The notes: generated by a model from the letters alone, not told the origin. A DNA stretch of 64,000 bases from Fusibacter sp. A1 (GCF_004125825.1 NZ_QQWI01000004.1:248001-312000), one strand, 5' to 3'. Numbered from the stretch's first letter, positions 9,245 to 17,974 are shown. Translations and numbers: made by a program.

Positions 9245-9914
9245 TACGCTATATGACGTTGTGGAGATCTTCGACAGCATCAACGGAGAAGGACTTAACG
9301 CTGGCAAACTCGCCACCTTCGTTCGCTTAAAGGGATGCAACCTTAGATGCAGCTACTGCGATACCGCATGGGCGATCACTCCTGATGCGCCTAGTGTGAA
9401 GATGAGCGCAGAGGAGATAAAATCAAGCATACTTGCTTCGGGTCTTGAACATGTGACACTTACAGGCGGCGAACCGCTGCTTGTCGATAAGTCGGTTGAA
9501 CTTCTCACCGCACTCGTTAGCGACCGTTATAAGATCGACATCGAGACCAACGGTTCTGTTCCGATCAGACCGATTTTGGAGCATGAGGGTTTAAGCGCTG
9601 TCGATCTGATCATGGACTACAAGCTACCTAGCAGCGGCATGACTGAGTCCATGCACCTTGAAAACCTGGAGCTTATCAGAAAACAGGATACCGTAAAATT
9701 CGTCATCGGTTCTGAAGCCGACATGGATGAGGCGTACAGCATCATCAAAAAGTACTCGCTTACAGGCCGCACCAACATCTACTTCAGCCCGGTCTTTGGA
9801 AGCATCACCCCAGAGGCGATGGTCGATTTTATGAAAAAGCACCGCCTGAACGGCGTGACACTTCAACTTCAACTTCATAAAATAATCTGGCACCCCGATG
9901 CCAAAGGAGTCTAA
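9237..9914 (+). CDS. queE: 7-carboxy-7-deazaguanine synthase QueE (radical SAM)
   Basis: A 225-residue radical SAM enzyme that contracts 6-carboxytetrahydropterin to 7-carboxy-7-deazaguanine. The start at 9237 is preferred because the [13 protein letters not shown]-terminus matches the family and CAGAGG precedes it; upstream in-frame codons would run deep into queD. The FxSINGEG opening, the CNLRCSYC cluster motif (CxxxCxxC) and the TGGEPLL glycine-rich SAM-binding motif are all present. It sits between queD (8-base overlap) and queC (2-base gap). Confidence 0.93.
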   Translation: MSDTLYDVVEIFDSINGEGLNAGKLATFVRLKGCNLRCSYCDTAWAITPDAPSVKMSAEEIKSSILASGLEHVTLTGGEPLLVDKSVELLTALVSDRYKIDIETNGSVPIRPILEHEGLSAVDLIMDYKLPSSGMTESMHLENLELIRKQDTVKFVIGSEADMDEAYSIIKKYSLTGRTNIYFSPVFGSITPEAMVDFMKKHRLNGVTLQLQLHKIIWHPDAKGV

Positions 9915-9916
9915 CC

Positions 9917-10570
9917 ATGAATCATGAAAAAGCAGTCGTCGTATTCAGCGGCGGACAGGACAGCACCACCTGCCTTTTTTGGGCCAAAGAACGCTTCAGT
10001 GAAGTCATCGCCGTCTCTTTCGATTACGGACAAAAGCATATCCAAGAGCTCGAGTGTGCGAAGACCATCTGCAAGAACCACGGGTTCGAGCATCACATAT
10101 TGGACTTGAGCCTATTGAACCAGCTTGCTCCCAACTCCCTTACAAGGGTGGACATTCCTGTCGAACACGTCAAAGAGAACGAGACCACGCCAAACTCATT
10201 TGTGGACGGTAGAAACCTCTTGTTCCTTACCTTTGTCGCCGTCTTCGCAAAGCAAAGAGGAGTCAGCCATATCGTCACAGGCGTGTCGCAGAGCGATTAC
10301 AGCGGATATCCCGACTGCAGGGACGTCTTCATCAAATCGACCAATGTGACCTTAAACCTGGCGATGGACTTCGACTTCGTTCTGCATACGCCACTCATGT
10401 GGATCGACAAAAAAGAAACCTGGGCCTTGTCCGACCAGCTCGGCGTGCTCGACATCATCAAAAACGAAACCCTCACCTGCTACAACGGCGTCATAGGATC
10501 CGGCTGCGGCACCTGCCCCGCCTGTGAACTCAGATCCCGAGGGCTAGATCAGTATCTGGAGCAAAAATAA
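9917..10570 (+). CDS. queC: 7-cyano-7-deazaguanine (preQ0) synthase QueC
   Basis: A 217-residue ATP-dependent enzyme that turns 7-carboxy-7-deazaguanine into preQ0 with ammonia. The N-terminal FSGGQDSTT is the PP-loop pyrophosphatase motif, and the C-terminal SGCGTCPAC with an earlier cysteine forms the zinc site. The ATG follows AAAGGAG. It is the last gene of the operon and is closed by a strong terminator. queF, tgt, queA and queG/queH are not in the window, so the later steps must be encoded elsewhere or replaced. Confidence 0.94.
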   Translation: MNHEKAVVVFSGGQDSTTCLFWAKERFSEVIAVSFDYGQKHIQELECAKTICKNHGFEHHILDLSLLNQLAPNSLTRVDIPVEHVKENETTPNSFVDGRNLLFLTFVAVFAKQRGVSHIVTGVSQSDYSGYPDCRDVFIKSTNVTLNLAMDFDFVLHTPLMWIDKKETWALSDQLGVLDIIKNETLTCYNGVIGSGCGTCPACELRSRGLDQYLEQK

Positions 10571-10575
10571 AGTAA

Positions 10576-10602
10576 AAGCCGATCTCGCGATCGGCTTTTT
10601 TT
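10576..10602 (+). terminator. Intrinsic terminator of the preQ0 operon
   Basis: A 9-bp perfect stem (10576-10584 with 10589-10597) with a TCGC tetraloop, continuing into a run of T residues. Confidence 0.88.
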
Positions 10603-10700
10603 GATATGGAACCACTCTTTTTTATGAATCCATAAAATAGTTTTAAGAGAGGCTAGACATAAAACCTACCCGCTCTGCTATTTACCAAATAAGATTACGG

Positions 10701-10725
10701 AAAAGAGGGCTGGCACAAGGCCAGC
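10701..10725 (-). terminator. Possible terminator of the proBA operon
   Basis: GCTGGC (10709-10714) and GCCAGC (10720-10725) form a 6-bp stem. Read on the minus strand it is followed by CCTCTTTTCC, a poor T tract. It is the only hairpin found between proA and the queC terminator. Confidence 0.35.
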
Positions 10726-10769
10726 GACCACGCGAGCTTTCGTTCTGAAGGAGCGCTGAAATCTAACCC

Positions 10770-12014
10770 TTACCCTCTAATCTGCCCGTTACCGATCACG
10801 ACATACTTGTAGGTTGTCATTTCGTTAAGGCCCATCGGTCCCCTTGCGTGGATCTTGCTGGTGGCGATGCCGATTTCAGCGCCGAATCCGAATTCCGCTC
10901 CGTCTGTGAATCTGGTGGACGCGTTGTGGTAGACTGCCGCTGAGTCGACGATGTTTAAAAAGTAATCGGCGATGATCGTATCATCAGTGATGATGGCATC
11001 GGAATGGTGGGTGCTGTGTCTGTTGATCCAGTCCACTGCGCCGTAGACATCGTCTACGATTCCAATGCCCAGGATATAGTCCAGGTATTCCTTGAAATAC
11101 TCGTCTGCAAGCATCAGCTCTGATTCCTTCAGATAGGCTTTTGCCAGCGGGTCGACCCTGAAGGTGACTTTGTCGCCGATCTCCCTTGCAAGGGCCGCTA
11201 AAAAGCTTTCTGCTATCTCCTTATGGACCAGCACTTTTTCAGCGGCATTACATACAGAAGGCCTTTGAGTTTTCGCGTTTTTTATGATTGCAAGCGCCAT
11301 AGTGAAGTTGGCGTCCTTGTCGACATAGATGTGGCAGTTCCCGGCACCCGTCTCTATGACAGGCACTTGGGCGTTTTTAGTGACCCAGTTGATAAGCCCT
11401 GCGCTTCCTCTTGGTATCAGGATGTCGATATATCCTCTCATCGTCAAAAGTTCCGCGGCAGCGGTCCTATCCACAGAATCGATAAAGCCTATGGCATCGG
11501 GTCTAATGCCGTTTGATTCAAGTGCCTCTTTCATGATCTCAACCAAGATACGGTTCGTGTGAATCGCTTCTTTTCCGCCTTTAAGTACGATCGCGTTTCC
11601 TGTCTTGATTGCGATGGCTGCGGCATCCACCGTGACATTGGGTCTGGACTCGTAGATCATTCCTATCACACCGAAGGGAACGCTTCTCTTTTCGATTGTG
11701 AGTCCGTTTTCAAGCACCTTCGATTCAAGCACCTTGCCGTGGGAGGATTTTAAAAAGGTAAGCGAGGTGACACCTGCCGCCATATCAAGTACCCGTTCCC
11801 CTGTAAGCTTAAGCCTATCGAGCATCACTTGACTCATTCCTGCCTTGATAGCCGCCTGGATATCCTTTTCGTTTTCTTTGAGGATCGCCGATTGGTTCAC
11901 ACGAAGGCCTTCAGCGATAGAAAGCAGCGCCGTATTGAGTTCGTGTTCCTTATAGGCACCCTGTCTGTAGGATGCCTGCTTGGCAAGTTCACATATTTTA
12001 AGTACGCTCATCAT
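10770..12014 (-). CDS. proA: Gamma-glutamyl phosphate reductase
   Basis: A 414-residue ProA that reduces gamma-glutamyl phosphate with NADPH to glutamate semialdehyde, the second step of proline synthesis. The aldehyde-dehydrogenase-like fold shows the catalytic cysteine in the AKTQRPSVCNAAE segment, and the C-terminal HARGPMGLNEMTTYKY block is diagnostic for ProA. The ATG abuts the proB stop codon directly; tandem ATGs at 12014 and 12011 are both possible. Length is normal for the family. Confidence 0.95.
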   Translation of the reverse strand: MMSVLKICELAKQASYRQGAYKEHELNTALLSIAEGLRVNQSAILKENEKDIQAAIKAGMSQVMLDRLKLTGERVLDMAAGVTSLTFLKSSHGKVLESKVLENGLTIEKRSVPFGVIGMIYESRPNVTVDAAAIAIKTGNAIVLKGGKEAIHTNRILVEIMKEALESNGIRPDAIGFIDSVDRTAAAELLTMRGYIDILIPRGSAGLINWVTKNAQVPVIETGAGNCHIYVDKDANFTMALAIIKNAKTQRPSVCNAAEKVLVHKEIAESFLAALAREIGDKVTFRVDPLAKAYLKESELMLADEYFKEYLDYILGIGIVDDVYGAVDWINRHSTHHSDAIITDDTIIADYFLNIVDSAAVYHNASTRFTDGAEFGFGAEIGIATSKIHARGPMGLNEMTTYKYVVIGNGQIRG

Positions 12015-12824
12015 TTAGCTTTCCTCACTTTCAAACCATGTTCCGATCAACTCACCGTCCATGATTTTTGTTATCACATCTGCCTGATCGCTGTTTGCGA
12101 TGATCGTCTGAATACCTTTTTCCTGCGCGATTTCGACAGCCATCAGCTTAGTCGTCATCCCACCTGTACCCAGATTGGTCGACGAATCACCCGCAAAAGA
12201 TCTATGTTCGTCTGATAGTCCGAGGATATGACTGATCAGCTTGGCGTCTTTCACCTCTTTAGGATTTGCATCGTACAGTCCGTCAATATCAGATAAGAGA
12301 ATCAGCCACTGGGCGTCGATAAGCTGCGCTACCATAGCAGAAAGCCTATCGTTATCTCCAAACTTGATCTCATCGACAGCCACTGCGTCATTCTCATTGA
12401 TGATCGGCATGACACCCATTTCAAGAAGCGCCTCAATCACATTTTTCGAGTTGGCTCCCCTTTCGACATCGACGATGTCCTCACGCGTGATCAGGACCTG
12501 ACCCACATCGAATCCGTATTCTGCAGCCATCTTGAAGTACATATGCATGAGTATGTTTTGCCCCACAGCCGCAAGCGCCTGCTTTTCGCGAAGGGTGCTT
12601 TTGGCTTTGTCCACCTTAAGCCTTCCCATCCCTGCGCCGATGGCTCCAGAAGAGACCAGGATCACCTCTACCCCGCTGTTTTTAAGATCCGCCAGCTGCT
12701 TCACAAGCTGCTCGATCTTCTTGATGTTCAAGAGACCTGACGGATGGGTCAAACTGCTGGTTCCTACTTTGATGACGATTCGCTTGGCATCGATTCCCGC
12801 ATCAAATCGTTTTATATTAGACAT
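12015..12824 (-). CDS. proB: Glutamate 5-kinase without PUA domain
   Basis: A 269-residue ProB that phosphorylates glutamate to begin proline synthesis. The amino acid kinase fold shows IVIKVGTSSLT at the N-terminus, the SSGAIGAG loop, NENDAV and the GTGGMTTK segment. The protein ends after the kinase domain, about 100 residues shorter than the E. coli type, because the C-terminal PUA domain is absent; this short form is known in several bacteria. AAAGGAG precedes the ATG. Feedback inhibition by proline acts through the kinase domain in this family. Confidence 0.94.
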   Translation of the reverse strand: MSNIKRFDAGIDAKRIVIKVGTSSLTHPSGLLNIKKIEQLVKQLADLKNSGVEVILVSSGAIGAGMGRLKVDKAKSTLREKQALAAVGQNILMHMYFKMAAEYGFDVGQVLITREDIVDVERGANSKNVIEALLEMGVMPIINENDAVAVDEIKFGDNDRLSAMVAQLIDAQWLILLSDIDGLYDANPKEVKDAKLISHILGLSDEHRSFAGDSSTNLGTGGMTTKLMAVEIAQEKGIQTIIANSDQADVITKIMDGELIGTWFESEES

Positions 12825-12852
12825 TTCCTTGTCTCCTTTTAGTTTTCCTTAT

Positions 12853-12881
12853 ATAATAGGGTAATTGTTACACATTGTTAA
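12853..12881 (-). promoter_or_regulatory. Sigma-A promoter of proBA
   Basis: Read on the minus strand: TTAACA (12881-12876) and TATTAT (12858-12853) with a 17-base spacer, ending about 30 bases before the proB start. Confidence 0.65.
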
Positions 12882-12901
12882 TATACATCTTTTCTCATCA
12901 C

Positions 12902-12930
12902 TTGCGCAAGTACCTGTGTCAAGTTATGCT
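12902..12930 (+). promoter_or_regulatory. Sigma-A promoter of proC
   Basis: TTGCGC at 12902-12907 and TATGCT at 12925-12930 with a 17-base spacer, 23 bases before the proC ATG. It is divergent from the proBA promoter with about 20 bases between the -35 boxes. Confidence 0.6.
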
Positions 12931-12953
12931 AAAAATAAAACCAGGAGGTAGGC

Positions 12954-13781
12954 ATGGAAAAAAAGATAGGATTTATCGGCAGCGGCAACCTCGCATACGC
13001 GCTCATTTCGGGCATGATCAGTTCTGGTGAATTCTCTCCCAGTGCTATAAAAGCCAGCAATCCGGGCAACAAACGTCTCGAAAAGATCCGTGGAGACTTT
13101 AGGATAAGGGTGACCCATGACAACCGCAAGGTCGTAGAATTCGCAGATATCGTCATCCTTACTGTCAAGCCCAAATACTACAAGACAGTCATCGATGAGA
13201 TAAAAGATCTTGTAAGTGAAAACCAAGTCATCGTCACAGTCGCAGCCGGTGTAAGCACCGACTATGTTGAAAACTGCTTCGGTAAAAAGGTGAAGGTCAT
13301 CAGAACCATGCCCAACACTCCCGCACTCGTAAGAGAAGCGATGACGGCGCTTTGCACAAACAAACACGCGACAGCTGAGGACATGAACGTCGCTCAGGCC
13401 CTTTTCAACTGTGTTGGCGATACTGAAGTAGTCAACGAGGAACTGATGGATGTGGTAACCGCAATTTCGGGATCATCCCCCGCCATCGTCTACATGTTCA
13501 TCGAAGCCCTTGCAGACGGTGCTGTCTTAAAGGGAATGAACCGCGACCAGGCCTACAAGCTCGTATCGCAAGCCGTTCTCGGGTCTGCAAAGATGGTAAG
13601 AGACTTGGGCGTCCACCCAGGACAGCTTAAGGACAATGTCACTTCAGCCGGTGGCACCTCCATAGAGGCGCTATTTTCACTCGAAAAAAGCGGATTCAGG
13701 GGAACCATCATGGAAGCGATCGAGAAATGCACCAACAAATCGGTCTACCTGTCCGAGCAGCTCGATTCGGATATGGACTAA
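12954..13781 (+). CDS. proC: Pyrroline-5-carboxylate reductase
   Basis: A 275-residue ProC that performs the last step of proline synthesis with NAD(P)H. The N-terminal IGFIGSGNLAYAL is the Rossmann dinucleotide motif. The AISGSSPAIVYMFIEALADGAV segment and the C-terminal TSAGGTSIEALFSLE stretch are the conserved substrate-binding regions. CCAGGAGGT precedes the ATG. With the divergent proBA operon it makes a complete glutamate-to-proline pathway at one locus. Confidence 0.95.
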   Translation: MEKKIGFIGSGNLAYALISGMISSGEFSPSAIKASNPGNKRLEKIRGDFRIRVTHDNRKVVEFADIVILTVKPKYYKTVIDEIKDLVSENQVIVTVAAGVSTDYVENCFGKKVKVIRTMPNTPALVREAMTALCTNKHATAEDMNVAQALFNCVGDTEVVNEELMDVVTAISGSSPAIVYMFIEALADGAVLKGMNRDQAYKLVSQAVLGSAKMVRDLGVHPGQLKDNVTSAGGTSIEALFSLEKSGFRGTIMEAIEKCTNKSVYLSEQLDSDMD

Positions 13782-13795
13782 ACTTATTAAAAAAC

Positions 13796-13860
13796 TTAAA
13801 AAGCGCTATGGAAGCTTCTAGCTGTTTATCACAGATAGAAGTGTCCATTAGCGCTTTTAC
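13796..13860. terminator. Long bidirectional terminator between proC and asnA
   Basis: AAAAGCGCTA-TGGA at the left pairs with TCCATTAGCGCTTTT at the right with one bulged base, and a second internal stem (AGCTTCTA with TAGAAGTGT) lies within. T-rich ends on both strands suit the convergent genes. Confidence 0.75.
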
Positions 13861-13867
13861 TGTATGC

Positions 13868-14872
13868 TTATAAAAGCACTACACCATGCTTTTGACAAAC
13901 ACTGTGTGTCTCCTGATCCCAAATACTTGCCTGAACCTCGCCGATGTGAGCCTTCTGTAAGAAGAACATGCAGATTCTCGACTGGCCGATTCCGCCACCT
14001 ACGGTATAGGGCAGTTCACCGTCCATCAGTGCTTTGTGAAAAGGCATTGACAGGCGGTCCGAAGCGCCTCTCAGTTCAAGTTGTTTCTCAAGGGCGTCCT
14101 CATCCACTCTGATACCCATCGACGAAAGCTCGAAAGCCTGCTTCAGAACCGGGTTCCAAAAGACGATATCTCCGTTTAGCGTCCAGTCGTCGTAATCAGG
14201 AGCCCTTCCGTCATGTGGTTTTCCAGAAACCAGATCATGGCCTATCTTGCTGATGAATACGGCTTTTAGTTTTTCTGTGATCGCATCCTCACGTTCTTTT
14301 GTCGACATTTCAGGATACATGTCTTCAAGCTCTTGAGTAGATACGAAATAGATCTCCTCTGGAAGGTCGAAGGATAGGACAGGATAGATCGCACTCATAT
14401 GTGCAGCCGTCTCTTTAAATACGCTGTAGATGGCTTCTACGATTTCTTTTAATGTCGCTTCGCTTCGCATGTCTTTTGTGATGACCTTCTCCCAGTCCCA
14501 CTGGTCGACATACATCGAATGGAGTTCATCCAGCACTTCATCGCGTCTGATCGCGTTCATATCGGTATATAGGCCTTTGCCTACTTCAAATCCGTATCTT
14601 CCTAGAGCCATACGCTTCCACTTGGCAAGTGAATGTACGATTTCGACCCTAGAATCCTCATGGTCGAATCCGACGGGTCTCTCAACCCCGTTTAGGTCGT
14701 CGTTGAGTCCGCTTTCACGCTTTACAAAGAGCGGCGCCGAAACCCTTAAAAGGTCCAGTTTTTTAGCCAGTGTACGCTCAAAGTAGTCCTTTAATGTCTT
14801 AATCGCTATTTCAGTCTCCATCAGACTTAAGTGTGATACATAACCTGTAGGGATTTTAGTTTTTGTTTTCAT
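13868..14872 (-). CDS. asnA: Aspartate-ammonia ligase (asparagine synthetase A)
   Basis: A 334-residue AsnA that makes asparagine from aspartate, ammonia and ATP. The class II aminoacyl-tRNA-synthetase-like fold is recognisable from SAPLFVKRESGLNDDLNGVERPV, the SLAKWKRMALGRYGF block, YVDQWDWEK and the terminal GGGIGQSRICMF motif. AAAAGGAGAA precedes the ATG. The only gene behind an Asn-specific T-box leader, so transcription should rise when tRNA-Asn is uncharged. Confidence 0.95.
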   Translation of the reverse strand: MKTKTKIPTGYVSHLSLMETEIAIKTLKDYFERTLAKKLDLLRVSAPLFVKRESGLNDDLNGVERPVGFDHEDSRVEIVHSLAKWKRMALGRYGFEVGKGLYTDMNAIRRDEVLDELHSMYVDQWDWEKVITKDMRSEATLKEIVEAIYSVFKETAAHMSAIYPVLSFDLPEEIYFVSTQELEDMYPEMSTKEREDAITEKLKAVFISKIGHDLVSGKPHDGRAPDYDDWTLNGDIVFWNPVLKQAFELSSMGIRVDEDALEKQLELRGASDRLSMPFHKALMDGELPYTVGGGIGQSRICMFFLQKAHIGEVQASIWDQETHSVCQKHGVVLL

Positions 14873-14989
14873 AACAATTCTCCTTTTATCGTTTAATAGA
14901 CGTAGTTGCCACGTTTCTTTTACGATTGAGTGGAAGTGAGCATTGTCATTTCAGTCGGGCAAGGTTAGCTAGTCCAACATCCCAAAAAT

Positions 14990-15270
14990 AACAAAAAACC
15001 TAACATCTCTGTATATAAGAGACGAAAGGTTTGACTTCCGCGGTGCCACTCTAGTTGGTTTCCCACTCATTCGGTACGGTGATTACGATACCTAACAGAT
15101 ATAACGGTCTGAACCCGTCTGAGCCTACTCCTAAAAAGTTTCGGTCAGCTGCTCGGAGATGTTCTTCAATTTAACTCCCGTTACCGGATTCACACCATCA
15201 CCGGCTCTCTGAAAACTTTGTTAAACCTACTCTTCTCGTCATCGCTTTTGAAGAATCAAGTTGATTTGTA
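14990..15270 (-). promoter_or_regulatory. T-box leader, tRNA-Asn specific, with terminator
   Basis: On the minus strand the leader holds the stem I apical segment around GGTGATGGTGTGAATCCGG, a specifier region GAAGAACATCTCCGAG with codon AAC at 15163-15161, and the antiterminator element AGTGGCACCGCGG (15049-15037). The TGGC within it can pair with GCCA, matching a tRNA with discriminator G as in tRNA-Asn. A terminator follows: AAACCT (15032-15027) with AGGTTT (15001-14996) and an inner TCTCT/AGAGA stem, then a T-rich tract. Codon and discriminator both agree with asnA downstream. Confidence 0.93.
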
Positions 15271-15274
15271 TATG

Positions 15275-15303
15275 AGTGTATGACATTTGTCCCCTCCTGT
15301 CAA
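15275..15303 (-). promoter_or_regulatory. Sigma-A promoter of the asnA T-box transcript
   Basis: Minus strand TTGACA (15303-15298) and TACACT (15280-15275) with a 17-base spacer, placing the start just upstream of the T-box stem I. Confidence 0.75.
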
Positions 15304-15343
15304 CACAATAAATAAATTTTTATGGTGCAAACGTTTCCGAAGA

Positions 15344-15781
15344 TTAAGCGTAGATGTTCAACAACATGCCCTGAAGCTCTCCGATTTTCGAAAGCAGTTT
15401 GATCCTGTTTCTTTCTTCAGCAAGAAACTCCTGTGTGATTTCAACGAGTGAGGCGTCAATCTGGGATACCACCTTGAGCACCTTACCCCTACCGAACCTG
15501 GAAAGACCTTTTCTATCCTGTATCTCAAAAGCAAAATCCACCGCTCTTGAAACAAAGTCTTTTACCATGCGTTTGTAGTGCACGAGCACTTCGATGTTTT
15601 TGGCATCCACAAGCTTGTCGCCCTCAGACCGGATGGCAAGCATCAGCTGTTCAAGCTCATGCCTCGTGTCGCTTTCTCTCTTATCACCCATCAGGTCAGA
15701 AAACGAAGTCCCTTCGACAGCCTGAGGCGCCTTCACTTTGGAAGGGGCTGCGCCCGATTTGCTCACTTTATTGATCTTCAT
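15344..15781 (-). CDS. YaaR family (DUF327) protein
   Basis: A 145-residue basic, mostly helical protein matching the YaaR/DUF327 family in its C-terminal block: HYKRMVKDFVSRAVDF, followed by IDASLVEITQEFLAEE and the IGELQGMLLNIYA end. The start at 15781 is chosen because GAGGAG precedes it and the family begins there; an upstream ATG at 15805 lies well inside the preceding gene. Its biochemical function is unknown. It overlaps the FlhB-tail-like gene by 14 bases and sits in a FliK-like operon, hinting at a link with flagella or envelope secretion, which is an inference. Confidence 0.8.
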   Translation of the reverse strand: MKINKVSKSGAAPSKVKAPQAVEGTSFSDLMGDKRESDTRHELEQLMLAIRSEGDKLVDAKNIEVLVHYKRMVKDFVSRAVDFAFEIQDRKGLSRFGRGKVLKVVSQIDASLVEITQEFLAEERNRIKLLSKIGELQGMLLNIYA

Positions 15782-15980
15782 CTTTTTTCTCCTCGATATC
15801 TTCAATTAATTTTAGCACCCCAACCACCACTGCAAGCATTTGCGGCGGAAGGTTGTCTCTGATATCCGTGTCCAGTTCCTCAGAAAGCCTTTCAAGCTCC
15901 TGTTCGATGGGAGTGGCGCTTCTCTTTAACAGTTCGCTTGCGATCTGCGTGTTTTCACTTTGCTTTTTAGGTGTCATCAT
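15768..15980 (-). CDS. Short protein resembling the FlhB/EscU C-terminal tail
   Basis: A 70-residue protein whose ATG overlaps the stop of the FliK-like gene (ATGA), implying translational coupling. Its second half, ELERLSEELDTDIRDNLPPQ followed by MLAVVVGVLKLIEDIEE, resembles the end of FlhB cytoplasmic domains (a leucine-rich segment, then I..IPPELY..V..VL..I). The NPTH autocleavage motif and preceding beta strands are missing. In Bacillus the neighbouring ylqG-ylqH genes similarly pair a FliK-like protein with an FlhB-C-like protein. Here the FlhB-like part is reduced further. Function unknown; assignment moderate. Confidence 0.55.
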   Translation of the reverse strand: MMTPKKQSENTQIASELLKRSATPIEQELERLSEELDTDIRDNLPPQMLAVVVGVLKLIEDIEEKKDEDQ

Positions 15981-17914
15981 ACCTTAAAGTCAAACCCCCT
16001 GTTCTCTCTTAAAAAGGGCTCAGGCTTCGCAACTTCTTTTGGAGGATTCGTTTTTGTAGGATGCTCGTTCCCCCAAGAATTGAAGTTGATCCCTGTGACA
16101 GAAAATCCGACATCCTCGACATAGTTTTTCAGCATTTCCGTAAGCGGCTTGATGGCGGCTTCTGCATTTGTATTGTTGTTGAGCACCTCAACCTTGACCT
16201 TCTTATCGATTGAAGCCACTTTGATTCCCACATCACCAAAAGCCTTGGTGTCGAGCACGAAGAACATGTTGAAGTTTTCCCAGTCCACCTTCATGTCCTT
16301 CTGTTTTGATTTGATAAAGACCTTGACGTCAGTAAGATGCCCTTCAAGACTCATGGGTATGTTGATCATCAGCTGCTGCGGCTGCGGTTTGTCGGTCACC
16401 TTCATGTTAAGCTGTTGCCCGTTGATATGCGATAGTGTCTTTGCGACGGTTTCCTGCTCAGCGCTTGTGGCACCTGTTTTTGCCAGGCTCATCAGCATGC
16501 TCTTAAGATTTTCAAGGGGTTTTGACGGCATCGTTTCAGAAGCCTTGTTCCCCTCAGACCCGAAGACTTTTTGAAAAACCTCGGCTTCGTGGTTCACGCC
16601 CATCCTTCTTAGGTAGTGCGTCAGAACAGCGGGTGATTTTTCACTGTTTGAAAACTCCTCCACCATGTCCCTGCCCCATTCCTTGATATCCTCATAGCCA
16701 ATACCGTCCTGAAGCTTGGACTGAACAAGCGGCATCACAACCACCGCCTTTTTAAGCGTAGGCTTGAATGTCATCTCGTCGATGGCTTTTACGACCTGCT
16801 TTACAAGGTCCTCGGCCTTTACGATATCACCCTTCATCAAGTGGGTTTTGGCCTCAGAAAGCACAGCGGACTGCTTTAACAAGTCCCTTTCGCCTTTGAG
16901 GCTGATATATAGCCCTATCTCCGATTTCATCACCGCCTGATCCAACTTATCGATCAGCTTGTCAAGCAGCTGTACCTTGTGTTCTTTAGGCATCGGTATT
17001 TCTTTTGAGACAATGTCGTTCAATTGCCTGTTGATTTCTTTTCTGAAGGTATTGAACTCGTTCCTCACCTGGGCAAGTTTTGGAGTGACCGTCTCCTCAA
17101 GCACCATCCTTACCTGCTGCGGAAGCGCCTCTACCATCATGGATGCGAGCGCTTGCACCTCGTCCACAGGCATTTCTTTTACCGCTTCAGTCAATTGCTC
17201 CAGTAATTCCACCAGATGGTCCTCATCGAGAAAATCCTTACCCTGATGTCCTATAGAGTGCTCGCCGTGCCCTTTAGGTTCATGCTGCAAAGACCTATTC
17301 TCATCATCCGATGCTTTTTCTGTAACTCCCAAAAGGTCGGTTTTGGCTTGTTCGTAACTCGCCTGGTCAAAAGTATTATCCACAGCGCTGTCCACAACCT
17401 GTGGATTATCTGTAGATAAGGCCTCCAACAAATCCAGTAAAAGACCGTCAAGCGATGTGACGACAGACAGCACGGCATTCTTTGCACTACCTGTATCCGC
17501 AAGGGCTTCCTCCTGTTTTTGACCCGCCCTCACAGGGGCTTTCTGAGGGGCTATGAAATCCACAAGCGACACTGTGCGCGAATTGTGGATATCCGACATC
17601 AGCATCGGAGAAAGGGGCATTCCCTTGTCCACGATCATCGAAATAGCCATCAGCTTTTCAGCCGTCGTACCAGGTGCTTCAGTCATGAACTTATTGACAG
17701 CATCAATCGTCTCGGGTGTCGCTTCGACACCTAAAGAAGTAAGCAGCTTGACACCATCCTGCGTTTCTTTTGTCAGCCCACTCAAATCAGGACTCTCATT
17801 TGTAGGAGTCCCGTTTTCTTTTATAGTCGTAGCCCCTACAGCATTCGCCTCAGGACTTTTCAAATCATTGTAAAGCTGCTTTGCAGCCTGCATCAAATCA
17901 CGATTTATCCTCAT
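15977..17914 (-). CDS. FliK-like flagellar hook-length control paralogue
   Basis: A 645-residue acidic, low-complexity protein with no signal peptide or membrane helix. The last 150 residues (LMINIPMSLEGHLTDVKVFI, then DVGIKVASIDKKVKVEVLNNN) look like the Flg_hook domain of FliK: amphipathic beta strands followed by a helix that ends in VGFSVTGINF. The first 130 residues hold a helical LGVEATPETIDAVNKFM repeat-like segment seen in clostridial FliK-like proteins. It heads an operon with the FlhB-tail-like gene and yaaR, preceded by a sigma-D-type promoter. It may be a divergent FliK or a YlqG-type paralogue; the absence of other hook genes favours the latter. Confidence 0.65.
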   Translation of the reverse strand: MRINRDLMQAAKQLYNDLKSPEANAVGATTIKENGTPTNESPDLSGLTKETQDGVKLLTSLGVEATPETIDAVNKFMTEAPGTTAEKLMAISMIVDKGMPLSPMLMSDIHNSRTVSLVDFIAPQKAPVRAGQKQEEALADTGSAKNAVLSVVTSLDGLLLDLLEALSTDNPQVVDSAVDNTFDQASYEQAKTDLLGVTEKASDDENRSLQHEPKGHGEHSIGHQGKDFLDEDHLVELLEQLTEAVKEMPVDEVQALASMMVEALPQQVRMVLEETVTPKLAQVRNEFNTFRKEINRQLNDIVSKEIPMPKEHKVQLLDKLIDKLDQAVMKSEIGLYISLKGERDLLKQSAVLSEAKTHLMKGDIVKAEDLVKQVVKAIDEMTFKPTLKKAVVVMPLVQSKLQDGIGYEDIKEWGRDMVEEFSNSEKSPAVLTHYLRRMGVNHEAEVFQKVFGSEGNKASETMPSKPLENLKSMLMSLAKTGATSAEQETVAKTLSHINGQQLNMKVTDKPQPQQLMINIPMSLEGHLTDVKVFIKSKQKDMKVDWENFNMFFVLDTKAFGDVGIKVASIDKKVKVEVLNNNTNAEAAIKPLTEMLKNYVEDVGFSVTGINFNSWGNEHPTKTNPPKEVAKPEPFLRENRGFDFKV

Positions 17915-17947
17915 GGTCTCACATCCAATCTACATGTTATACATACA

Positions 17948-17974
17948 TTATCGGCATCTCCCCCCACAAACTTG
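17948..17974 (-). promoter_or_regulatory. Sigma-D (sigma-28) type promoter of the FliK-like operon
   Basis: Minus strand GCCGATAA (17955-17948), an exact match to the flagellar sigma-D -10 element, with CAAG (17974-17971) as a weak -35 at 15 bases. The transcript would begin about 40 bases before the start codon. Confidence 0.55.

Noticed and set aside
16149-17873. Several plus-strand open frames opposite the FliK-like gene
   Set aside because: They are antisense shadows with serine- and leucine-rich composition and no ribosome binding sites; the minus-strand frame is continuous and fits operon spacing.
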